From an uncultured Bacteroidia bacterium (lineage in GTDB: Bacteria > Bacteroidota > Bacteroidia > Bacteroidales > Prolixibacteraceae): 5,548 nt of DNA. Positions 1 to 5,548 of this stretch are shown piece after piece. Made by a program: the position numbers and the translations under genes. The notes under the pieces are model-generated. The model saw nothing but the letters and a program-made list of their open reading frames with translations, was not told the origin of the DNA and ran no database searches. The stretch spans positions 1-5,548 of the forward strand of contig CAIOOC010000393.1 in NCBI GenBank assembly GCA_903859795.1. Direction: 5' to 3'. Positions within the stretch are counted from its first letter, which is position 1, and every line of letters starts with the position of its first letter.

Positions 1-444
1 AATCTGAGCTATCTGAGAAAGAGAATAATTAACTTCCGTACTTTCAATGACAATAATTCCCCCAGGTTCGTTTGACGAAAACAGCTCTGCCAGTTTAAAC
101 GCGAGATCGGTCCGACTAATTGATCCAAGATAAGAATGGTCAGGTTCAAGAACAGGAACAATCGAGACACCGCAGCCAAGGGCTACACCAGCAACCTCAA
201 AAATATGCTGATTAACATGCACATGAGGTTGCAGAAGGATCGGTGTTAGAAACCGTTCAATCTTTTCATCAAAGTTTTCGGTATCATAAATATCCTTGTC
301 CGATACAACACCAAAATACTCTTTCCCAACAACAACAGGAAGATGCGAAACACGAAATATCTCCATCAATGTTAGCACCTTAGAACCAATCTCGTCAGGG
401 GAGACCGTAGGTATCGATTCAGAAATCAGATTTTCGGCTATCAC
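1..444 (-). CDS. CBS-domain protein, Bacteroidota type (3' end cut by window edge)
   Basis: This is a partial gene: 148 codons are visible and the reading frame continues past position 1. The start is a GTG at 444-442. The same frame reaches a TAA only seven codons upstream with no ATG in between. The first internal ATG (codon 27) would remove the first CBS strand, and the nearby ATG at 455-453 is in another frame that stops at once. The protein begins (M)IAENLISESIPTV. A first CBS motif follows at about residues 1-55 (FRVSHLPVV at 30-38, GVVSDKDIYD at 45-54). A second CBS motif lies at about 65-122 (VSIVPVLE at 93-100, LGSISRTDL at 106-114). From about residue 128 (GGIIVIES) an ACT-like C-terminal domain seems to begin, and most of it is lost. 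Family members are about 215-220 residues. CBS pairs usually bind adenine nucleotides and regulate a partner, but the ligand here is not visible. In Bacteroidota such genes often sit next to nadK, which would be beyond the edge. The gene is transcribed divergently from pdxJ. Confidence 0.85.
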   Translation of the reverse strand, partial: MIAENLISESIPTVSPDEIGSKVLTLMEIFRVSHLPVVVGKEYFGVVSDKDIYDTENFDEKIERFLTPILLQPHVHVNQHIFEVAGVALGCGVSIVPVLEPDHSYLGSISRTDLAFKLAELFSSNEPGGIIVIESTEVNYSLSQIAQI

Positions 445-517
445 GATATTTGCATTTTTTTGTTATAAAAATCGATTCAAAGTTGTAAATTGCACACCAA
501 ATCAGTGAAAGAAATCT
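445..517. promoter_or_regulatory. Divergent promoter region between the CBS-protein gene and pdxJ
   Basis: This 73-bp AT-rich gap separates two divergent starts, so it must hold promoters for both unless one is leaderless. On the minus strand a candidate Bacteroidota promoter can be read: TTTC at 510-507, a 21-base spacer, then CAACTTTG at 485-478, about 33 bases before the GTG start. Each box has one mismatch to the Bacteroides consensus (TTTG, 19-21 bases, TAnnTTTG). For pdxJ the best plus-strand match is weaker: TTTG at 459-462 and TAAATTGC at 486-493, with a 23-base spacer and one T missing from the -7 box. Neither start has a clear Shine-Dalgarno sequence, which is normal in this phylum. 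The existence of a regulatory region is firm, but the exact boxes are guesses. Confidence 0.4.
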
Positions 518-1231
518 ATGACACGTTTAAGCGTAAATATAAATAAAATAGCAACACTGCGAAACACCCGCCAGGGAAATATCCCTAATGTTAAACTCGC
601 GGCTATAAATTGTGAAGAATTTGGGGCCGAAGGGATCACAGTGCATCCCAGACCCGACGAAAGACATATTCGTTATTCTGACGTAAGAGACTTAAGACCA
701 ATAATTACCACAGAATTCAATATTGAAGGTTATCCGAATCGCTCTCTTCTTGATCTGGTACTTGAAGTCAAGCCAAATCAGATGACGCTTGTTCCCGATG
801 CCCACGACGCAATAACGTCAAATGCCGGCTGGGATACAATCACCTACAAAGATTTACTGACCGATGTGGTCGCAGAGTTGAAAGAGGCAGGTATAAGGGT
901 CTCTTTATTTGTTGGAGCAGATGTAACAATGGTAGAAGGAGCTTCTCTTATTGGAGCTGATCGTATCGAACTTTATACCGAACCATTTGCGTCAGCCTTT
1001 CCTTTCAATCCGGATCAGGCAATTGCACCGTTCATCCTGGCAGCAAAGCGAGCTGAAGAACTCAACCTGGGAGTGAATGCCGGGCATGACCTGAGCCTTC
1101 AAAATCTGAAGTTTTTCAATCAATCCATTCCGAATCTGCTCGAGGTTTCCATTGGCCATGCTTTAATTGCTGATGCGCTCTATATGGGTTTGGAACTCAC
1201 AATACTTAAATATAAAGAGTGCCTGAGGTAA
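518..1231 (+). CDS. pdxJ: Pyridoxine 5'-phosphate synthase PdxJ
   Basis: PdxJ catalyses the last ring-forming step of DXP-dependent vitamin B6 synthesis. It joins 3-amino-2-oxopropyl phosphate and 1-deoxy-D-xylulose 5-phosphate to give pyridoxine 5'-phosphate in the cytoplasm. The product is 237 residues, the normal length for this TIM-barrel family. Landmarks appear in order: SVNINKIATLRNTRQG at 5-20; VHPRPDERHIR at 42-52, with the conserved His43, Arg45 and His50; FNIEGYP at 67-73, with Glu70; TSNAGWD at 100-106; NAGHDLS at 187-193, with His190; and the phosphate-binding end SIGHALIADAL at 211-221. The N-terminal NINK replaces the NIDH of enterobacterial enzymes, which I recall as typical of Bacteroidota rather than a defect. 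The ATG at 518 gives the standard family start. The stop TAA overlaps the ATG of the downstream hydrolase by one base, so the two are probably co-transcribed and translationally coupled. Confidence 0.97.
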   Translation: MTRLSVNINKIATLRNTRQGNIPNVKLAAINCEEFGAEGITVHPRPDERHIRYSDVRDLRPIITTEFNIEGYPNRSLLDLVLEVKPNQMTLVPDAHDAITSNAGWDTITYKDLLTDVVAELKEAGIRVSLFVGADVTMVEGASLIGADRIELYTEPFASAFPFNPDQAIAPFILAAKRAEELNLGVNAGHDLSLQNLKFFNQSIPNLLEVSIGHALIADALYMGLELTILKYKECLR

Positions 1232-2040
1232 TGCCTGCAATTCTAAAATTCAGAAAATCAGGTCATGGAGATCCAGTTATTATCCTTCACGGACTCTATG
1301 GTGCTTCCGATAACTGGCTTTCGATCGCCAGAAAGCTCGAAGAACGATTTACCGTTTTTATCCCTGACCTCAGGAATCACGGACACTCACCTCATACAAC
1401 TACCCACACTTACCAGGACATGGTGGACGATCTTTGTTTGTTTTTTCATGACCACCATATTCAGAAAGCAACAGTTTTAGGCCACAGCATGGGTGGCAAG
1501 GTTGCTATGATGTTTGCCGCGGAATATCCGGAGCTGGTGAAAGGATTGATAGTTGCAGATATTGCCCCAAAAAGTTACAATAAGATAGATATTCCCTATA
1601 AAACTGTGATGGAGCATGAACTGATCCTCGGTTTAATGGAAGAGCTGAACCTGGTAGCGGTTTCATCACGAAAAGAGATCGATCACTTTTTGGCCGAAAA
1701 ATTACACAATCCAACGTTGAGGCAATTTCTGATTAAAAATATCCACCGGAATAAAGATGATTATTTTGAGTGGAAAATTAATGTCCCGGTTCTGAAACAT
1801 GCTCTGGTTTCAATTACAAGTGGCGTAAACAGTGAATGGTTTGACGACCGACGGCCCATCCTTGGTTATCCGGTAACTTTTATCCGCGGACTTAATTCTG
1901 ATTATATTTCGGATAGTGATCTGCCCGGAATAAAGGCAATATACCCCGAAGCCAGGGTAATCGACATTAAGGATGCTGGTCACTGGTTGCATGCTGAACA
2001 ACCTGAGAAATTTATTGAAGCATTACTTTCGGTTATATAG
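1231..2040 (+). CDS. Alpha/beta-fold hydrolase, YbfF-like esterase/acyl hydrolase
   Basis: This 269-residue single-domain hydrolase belongs to the YbfF-like branch of the alpha/beta hydrolase fold. The oxyanion-hole HG lies at 20-21 (LHGLYGASDNW). The strand-loop signature PDLRNHGHS is at 45-53. The nucleophile elbow GHSMGG at 84-89 gives Ser86, and the catalytic histidine is His251 in DAGHWLHAEQP (248-258). The acid is probably Asp110 in ADIAP, because YbfF relatives carry it after strand 6. A lid region with little recognisable pattern fills about 115-200. There is no signal peptide, so it should be cytoplasmic. The ATG at 1231 is preferred because it forms TAATG with the pdxJ stop and gives the usual family N-terminus. 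An in-frame GTG at 1219 would add four residues inside pdxJ. The natural substrate cannot be read from sequence; relatives cleave short acyl esters or thioesters. Its 3' end overlaps malQ by 18 bp in convergent orientation. Confidence 0.9.
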   Translation: MPAILKFRKSGHGDPVIILHGLYGASDNWLSIARKLEERFTVFIPDLRNHGHSPHTTTHTYQDMVDDLCLFFHDHHIQKATVLGHSMGGKVAMMFAAEYPELVKGLIVADIAPKSYNKIDIPYKTVMEHELILGLMEELNLVAVSSRKEIDHFLAEKLHNPTLRQFLIKNIHRNKDDYFEWKINVPVLKHALVSITSGVNSEWFDDRRPILGYPVTFIRGLNSDYISDSDLPGIKAIYPEARVIDIKDAGHWLHAEQPEKFIEALLSVI

Positions 2041-3504
2041 CGCTGTCAATGCTTTTAATTTCTCTCCGCACTCCTTCAGGTTTGCCGATTCTGCTAACCT
2101 CCAGTTCCAGTTACTTTCAATTGTTCCCGGGGTATTCATTCGGGCGGTTGAATCCAGACCAAGGACATCCTGCATGGGAATAATTGCCATATTTGCAGTA
2201 GAGCCCAGAACTGTCCTGATCATTTTCCAGTAATCAATTCCTGTCGAACCGAAATAATGACGAAGAAATTCGCGCTCCTCACCTTTCACCTTCTTTAACC
2301 ATCCTGCAGTTGTATCATTATCATGAGTTCCTGTATAAGCCACAAAATCTGTGTCGTAGTTGTGTGGAAGGTGTTCATTCCTGCCATCTGAAGCAAAGGC
2401 AAACTGCAACACTTTCATTCCCGGAAGATGATATTTTTTTCGCAAATGATGAACCTCGTCAGTTATGGTCCCAAGATCTTCAGCAATTATAGGCAAATGA
2501 CCAATCTGGCTTTGCAAGAGTCCTAAAACTGCATCCCCATTGGCTTTGAGCCATTCGCCATTGATTGCAGTTTTTTCACCATACGGAACCGCCCAAAACG
2601 ATTCAAAACCTCTGAAATGATCAATTCTGACCAGATCGAAAAGTTTAAGATTAAAATGCAAGCGGGCAATCCACCAATCATAATGTCTTTCGTGCAACTT
2701 TTTCCAGTCAAACAACGGATTTCCCCAAAGCTGCCCTGTCGTGCTAAAATAATCTGGAGGTACGCCTCCCACCATCACCGGTTTTTTCTTTTCATTTAGC
2801 ATAAAAAGCTCCTGATTCGCCCAGACATCGGCGCTGTCATAGGAAACATAAAGCGGTATATCTCCGAAAATTTTAATTTCCAGACTATTGGCATACCTTT
2901 TTAATGAAAACCATTGCTTAAAGAAGAGAAATTGCAAAAATCGCTGATATTCAACATCTTCACGATATGTTCTAAAATAAAGATTAAGCGAATCACGCTT
3001 GTGCTTTACAAGATTTTCCTCCCAATAACTCCAGTCTTTCCCTTTAAGATTTTTTCGGCAGGCATAAAAAAGTGACCATGATTCGAGCCACCAACTGTTT
3101 TCATCCCAAAATCTAAGGTAGTCGTCCCATCCGAATCCTCCGATTTCACGGAAGCGATGAAACGCATTTTGAAGATAAGGCTCCCTGAACTTACGGACAC
3201 GATGGTAATCGACACTTTCAAGCGGAAACGATTTTGTGGGATGGGGAAGCTCTCCGTTTAATAATCCGGTCTCAACCAGTTCATCAAGATCTATCAAATC
3301 TGAATTTCCGGCAAAGGCCGAATAACACTGATACGGTGAATGACTAAAATCAGTAGGGCCAAGTGGTAAGATCTGCCAGATTTTCTGGCCCGAGGCTGCA
3401 AGCCAATCTACAAAACGATAGGCTTCCAACCCAAGCGATCCTATTCCAAATTTGCCTGGCAGTGAGGTTGGGTGGAGAAGTATTCCTGAAGTACGGTAGG
3501 TCAT
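2023..3504 (-). CDS. malQ: 4-alpha-glucanotransferase (amylomaltase), GH77
   Basis: MalQ transfers alpha-1,4-glucan segments between maltodextrins and releases glucose, feeding maltodextrin or glycogen turnover in the cytoplasm. The product is 493 residues, the length of the compact Thermus-type amylomaltase, and it starts with the family N-terminus SGILLHPTSLPG (6-17). Other landmarks are WQILPLGPT (43-51), SPYQCYSAFAGN (56-67), GDIPLYVSYDSADVWAN (214-230) and the substrate loop GVPPDYFSTTGQLWGNP (247-263). The catalytic residues are all present: nucleophile Asp295 in RIDHFRGF, acid/base Glu342 in AEDLG, and Asp395 in THDND. RMNTPGT (455-461) completes the C-terminal signature. No N-terminal carbohydrate-binding extension exists, unlike the long (about 900-residue) GH77 proteins common in Bacteroides. 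No signal peptide is seen. No other maltodextrin gene is in the window. The start lies 9 bp from an octamer repeat tract, and the stop lies inside the convergent hydrolase gene. Confidence 0.97.
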   Translation of the reverse strand: MTYRTSGILLHPTSLPGKFGIGSLGLEAYRFVDWLAASGQKIWQILPLGPTDFSHSPYQCYSAFAGNSDLIDLDELVETGLLNGELPHPTKSFPLESVDYHRVRKFREPYLQNAFHRFREIGGFGWDDYLRFWDENSWWLESWSLFYACRKNLKGKDWSYWEENLVKHKRDSLNLYFRTYREDVEYQRFLQFLFFKQWFSLKRYANSLEIKIFGDIPLYVSYDSADVWANQELFMLNEKKKPVMVGGVPPDYFSTTGQLWGNPLFDWKKLHERHYDWWIARLHFNLKLFDLVRIDHFRGFESFWAVPYGEKTAINGEWLKANGDAVLGLLQSQIGHLPIIAEDLGTITDEVHHLRKKYHLPGMKVLQFAFASDGRNEHLPHNYDTDFVAYTGTHDNDTTAGWLKKVKGEEREFLRHYFGSTGIDYWKMIRTVLGSTANMAIIPMQDVLGLDSTARMNTPGTIESNWNWRLAESANLKECGEKLKALTALYNRK

Positions 3505-3513
3505 AAAACTAAT

Positions 3514-3545
3514 GAATGAAAGAATAAAAGAATGAAAGAATGAAG
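3514..3545 (+). repeat. Four tandem 8-bp repeats in the malQ upstream region
   Basis: Four consecutive octamers can be read on the plus strand: GAATGAAA (3514-3521), GAATAAAA (3522-3529), GAATGAAA (3530-3537) and GAATGAAG (3538-3545). They differ by one base each from the first. The tract ends 9 bp from the malQ start codon (3504), so it occupies the leader of that gene when read on the minus strand. It mirrors a second octamer tract on the opposite strand at 3691-3714. Confidence 0.85.
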
Positions 3546-3568
3546 TGATCGTTAGTCTATGTTTGGTT

Positions 3569-3691
3569 TTATTCCTTGGTTTTCTTTTTATTTTCTTTTG
3601 ATGATTTTAGGATTGAAGCAAGTATCACAATAAGTTCGTTGCAATCCTTTAAAAGTTGTTCTGATAATACATTCTGAAATACTTTAATTTT
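3569..3691 (-). pseudogene. Remnant of a four-helix-bundle (S23/IVP-like) protein, C-terminal end only
   Basis: On the minus strand, an open stretch of 40 codons runs from just after a TAA (3694-3692) to a TAA at 3571-3569. It contains no ATG. It reads KIKVFQNVLSEQ, then LLKDCNELIVILASILKSSK, then a lysine-rich tail. The pattern acidic-Cys-x-Glu-Leu-Ile, followed by an amphipathic helix and Lys-rich end, is what I recognise from the C-terminus of the four-helix-bundle proteins of Bacteroidota. That family is related to the protein coded in 23S rRNA intervening sequences and is usually about 115-125 residues. Here the first two-thirds are absent, and the open stretch begins inside an octamer repeat tract next to the peptidase stop codon. 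I therefore call it a decayed remnant rather than a functional small gene. The assignment is from pattern memory alone; a chance amphipathic reading is possible in 214 bp. Confidence 0.5.
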
Positions 3692-3714
3692 TTAGTTCCC
3701 TCATTCCTTCGTTC
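3691..3714 (-). repeat. Degenerate octamer tract, inverted partner of the tract at 3514-3545
   Basis: Read on the minus strand, three successive octamers follow the peptidase stop codon: GAACGAAG (3714-3707), GAATGAGG (3706-3699) and GAACTAAA (3698-3691). They share the GAAYGAAR pattern and the 8-bp period of the plus-strand copies at 3514-3545, but point the other way. Together the two tracts form imperfect inverted ends around the four-helix-bundle remnant. Confidence 0.65.
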
Positions 3715-3718
3715 CCTC

Positions 3719-5548
3719 CTACTTCAGCCATTTATCAAGCCACTGAAAATAAACGCGTTGCCAGAGAATGCCATTTTGGGCGTGCAATACCCAGTGACTT
3801 TCATCCGGGAAAAACAGGAATTCGGCAGGTATACCCTTTAACTTTGCAGAATTGTAGGCACCCATACCCTGGGTATATGGAATGCGGAGATCCTTCTCAC
3901 CATGAATAACAAGGATAGGTGTATCCCAGTTCTGTACAAATTTATGGGGAGAAAAATTCTTATAGGTATTTTGTGCAACCTTATTGTTCAGATCCCAGTA
4001 AGCGCCACCGTTATCCCAGTTCACAAACCACATCTCTTCGGTAGTCGAATACATCGCCTCCAGGTTAAAAATACCGCAATGCGAAATAAAGGCTTTAAAT
4101 CTTTTCTGATGATGGCCAGCCAGATAATAGACCGAGTAGCCGCCATAACTTGCGCCTACCGCTCCAAGCCTGTTTTTGTCAATAAATGGTTCTTTCGCCA
4201 GGGTGTCGATTGCCGTTAGGTAATCTTTCATATTCTGACCGCCATAATCACCAGAAATCTGTTCATTCCACTCCTGTCCGAAGCCCGGAAGTCCGCGACG
4301 ATTAGGAGCAACGATAATATAACCGTTTGCCGCCATCATCTGGAAGTTCCATCTATACGACCAGAACTGACTTACAGTACTTTGCGGGCCACCCTCACAA
4401 TAAAGCAAGGCCGGATATTTCTTTGCAGGATCAAAATGCGGGGGATAGATTACCCAAACCAGCATTTTCTTTTTGTCCGTGGTTGCAATCCACCTGCGCT
4501 CCACCTTGCCAAAAGTAAGCTGATCCATAATACCTTTTGTGACTGTTGTAATCGCCTCTTCTTTTCCTGAAACAGGATCAACACGGTATATTTCGTCAGG
4601 CTGCGACATGGAAACTTTAGGAGCAACCAATTGATTACCTGCAATAAATACATTTTTATAGTCATGAACTCCATCGGTGATGCGGGTAAATTTCCCATCT
4701 GTAAGGTCGAGCCGGTAAATTTCGTCGGTGGCATGAATGTCAGAAATAAAATAGATTGATTTACCATCTTTGCTCCACGTAAGACCCTGAACATTCTGAT
4801 CAAAACCAGAGGAATAATCCTTTTTGGTGCCGGTTTTTAAATCCTCAACGAAAAGCCGGACTTTATCTGCCTCGTATCCGTCCCTGGCCATACTCTCCCA
4901 TGCAATCATTGACCCGTCAGGCGAATAAACAGGACTCTTATCGTATCCCATCATCCCCTCTGTCAGATCAGAGGTAACTCCGGATTCCAAATTATACAAA
5001 TAAATATCTGAATTCGTGGATGTTGCATATGCCTTACCTACCAATTTCTTACAGGTATAAGCTAGTGTTTTCCCATCAGGACTCCAGTTCATCTCATCGG
5101 TTCCACCCCAGGGTTTCATTGGAGCATCAAAGCGCTCATCCTTCATGATATCTTTATCATCAGATAATCCGTTCTCACTATACTTCGCAACAAAAATATG
5201 TTGGTAGGTATAGTCGTGCCAGCTGTCCCAGTGCCGATACATCAAATCAGTTTCAAGACGGGCATTAGCCAATGGCAGGTCGGGAAAAAGATCATGAATA
5301 TTTTTGTCAAGTTTAACAGATTTAATATACAGAACATGCATTAGATCAGGCGAATATTTAAATCCTGAAATGCCGTCAGCCACATTGGATACCTGTTTAC
5401 TCTCTGTTCCGTCAGGATTCATTTCCCATAGCTGATCACTTCCGGATCGCGAAGAGATAAACCCAATTTTCTTTCCGTCGGGTCGCCATTGTTCCTCGGA
5501 TTCTTTCTCAGCAGTATCTGTGAGTTTCTTCGCCTCCCCTCCCGAAAC
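3719..5548 (-). CDS. S9 family (prolyl oligopeptidase) peptidase, DPP5-like; N-terminus cut by window edge
   Basis: This is a serine exopeptidase of family S9 that probably removes dipeptides from short peptides in the periplasm. The frame is open from the right edge to the TAG at 3721-3719, giving 609 visible residues. The ATG at 5422 is internal, since 42 codons upstream of it (VSGGEAKKLT...) already show propeller sequence. Residues to about 340 form a TolB/PD40-like beta-propeller with repeated blades: WRPDGKKIGFIS (21-32), MNWSPDGKTLAYT (153-165), YSPDGSMIAW (208-217) and LTWSKDGKSIYFIS (256-269). The alpha/beta-hydrolase domain follows. It has EGGP (385-388), nucleophile Ser467 in GASYGGY, Asp553 in HGEKDLRIP and His585 in ESHWVLHAQN. 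The spacing of the triad, and stretches such as STTEEMWFVNWDNGGAYWD, resemble P. gingivalis DPP5 as I remember it. By that comparison some 75 residues, including a signal peptide, lie outside. The exact peptide specificity is inferred. Confidence 0.93.
   Translation of the reverse strand, partial: VSGGEAKKLTDTAEKESEEQWRPDGKKIGFISSRSGSDQLWEMNPDGTESKQVSNVADGISGFKYSPDLMHVLYIKSVKLDKNIHDLFPDLPLANARLETDLMYRHWDSWHDYTYQHIFVAKYSENGLSDDKDIMKDERFDAPMKPWGGTDEMNWSPDGKTLAYTCKKLVGKAYATSTNSDIYLYNLESGVTSDLTEGMMGYDKSPVYSPDGSMIAWESMARDGYEADKVRLFVEDLKTGTKKDYSSGFDQNVQGLTWSKDGKSIYFISDIHATDEIYRLDLTDGKFTRITDGVHDYKNVFIAGNQLVAPKVSMSQPDEIYRVDPVSGKEEAITTVTKGIMDQLTFGKVERRWIATTDKKKMLVWVIYPPHFDPAKKYPALLYCEGGPQSTVSQFWSYRWNFQMMAANGYIIVAPNRRGLPGFGQEWNEQISGDYGGQNMKDYLTAIDTLAKEPFIDKNRLGAVGASYGGYSVYYLAGHHQKRFKAFISHCGIFNLEAMYSTTEEMWFVNWDNGGAYWDLNNKVAQNTYKNFSPHKFVQNWDTPILVIHGEKDLRIPYTQGMGAYNSAKLKGIPAEFLFFPDESHWVLHAQNGILWQRVYFQWLDKWLK

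Noticed and set aside
296..508. Plus-strand open frame of 70 codons
   Set aside because: It lies antisense to the CBS-protein gene, whose frame encodes recognisable CBS motifs. The plus-strand translation has no family pattern.
1219..1230. Upstream GTG as the start of the hydrolase
   Set aside because: It would add only four residues encoded within pdxJ. The ATG at 1231 gives the normal family N-terminus and a classic TAATG junction.
3514..3545. Octamer repeats as a CRISPR array
   Set aside because: The units are 8 bp and contiguous without spacers, which does not fit CRISPR architecture, and no cas gene is present.
3609..3648. Inverted pair AGGATTG / CAATCCT as a terminator
   Set aside because: The stem is only 7 bp with a 26-base loop and no T-run on either strand. 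It falls inside the four-helix-bundle remnant, so chance is likely.
3902..4219. Plus-strand open frame of 105 codons
   Set aside because: It is wholly antisense to the catalytic domain of the S9 peptidase, which is continuous and well conserved there. It is a shadow frame.
4450..4803. Minus-strand open frame of 117 codons
   Set aside because: It is in another frame of the same strand inside the peptidase propeller-to-catalytic region. Its composition is atypical and no domain is recognisable.
3719..5422. ATG at 5422 as the true start of the peptidase
   Set aside because: The frame stays open for 42 more codons to the window edge and already encodes a propeller blade there (WRPDGKKIGF). The real start is outside the window.

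Overview
The window looks like a chromosomal segment of a Bacteroidota, most likely Bacteroidales or a close relative. Three things point that way. PdxJ carries the NINKIATLRN N-terminus that I associate with this phylum. The partial CBS-domain protein is of the type found beside vitamin B6 and NAD genes in Bacteroidota. The secreted-type S9 peptidase closely resembles Porphyromonas gingivalis DPP5. Starts lack clear Shine-Dalgarno sequences and the DNA is moderately AT-rich. I see no rRNA, tRNA, CRISPR array, integrase or transposase. Genus-level placement is not possible from sequence reading alone.

Layout from left to right: a CBS-domain protein runs on the minus strand off the left edge. 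A 73-bp divergent promoter region separates it from a plus-strand pair, pdxJ and an alpha/beta hydrolase, whose stop and start overlap as TAATG. The hydrolase then meets malQ (4-alpha-glucanotransferase, minus strand) tail to tail, with the last 18 bp shared. Upstream of malQ lies a 214-bp gap. Next is a minus-strand S9 prolyl-oligopeptidase-family peptidase that is open through the right edge, so its N-terminus is missing.

The genes do not form one pathway. PdxJ makes pyridoxine 5'-phosphate, and the coupled hydrolase is a YbfF-like esterase of unknown substrate. MalQ rearranges maltodextrins in the cytoplasm. The peptidase probably trims peptides in the periplasm. The CBS protein is a likely nucleotide-sensing regulator.

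The least ordinary stretch is the gap at 3505-3718. It holds a 40-codon relic that reads like the C-terminal helix of a four-helix-bundle (S23/IVP-like) protein. The relic is bracketed by two tracts of 8-bp repeats (GAAYGAAR-like) in inverted orientation. It looks like a small decayed insertion lodged between the peptidase stop codon and the malQ start codon. I found no convincing new multi-gene system; the rest is ordinary housekeeping and catabolic content.
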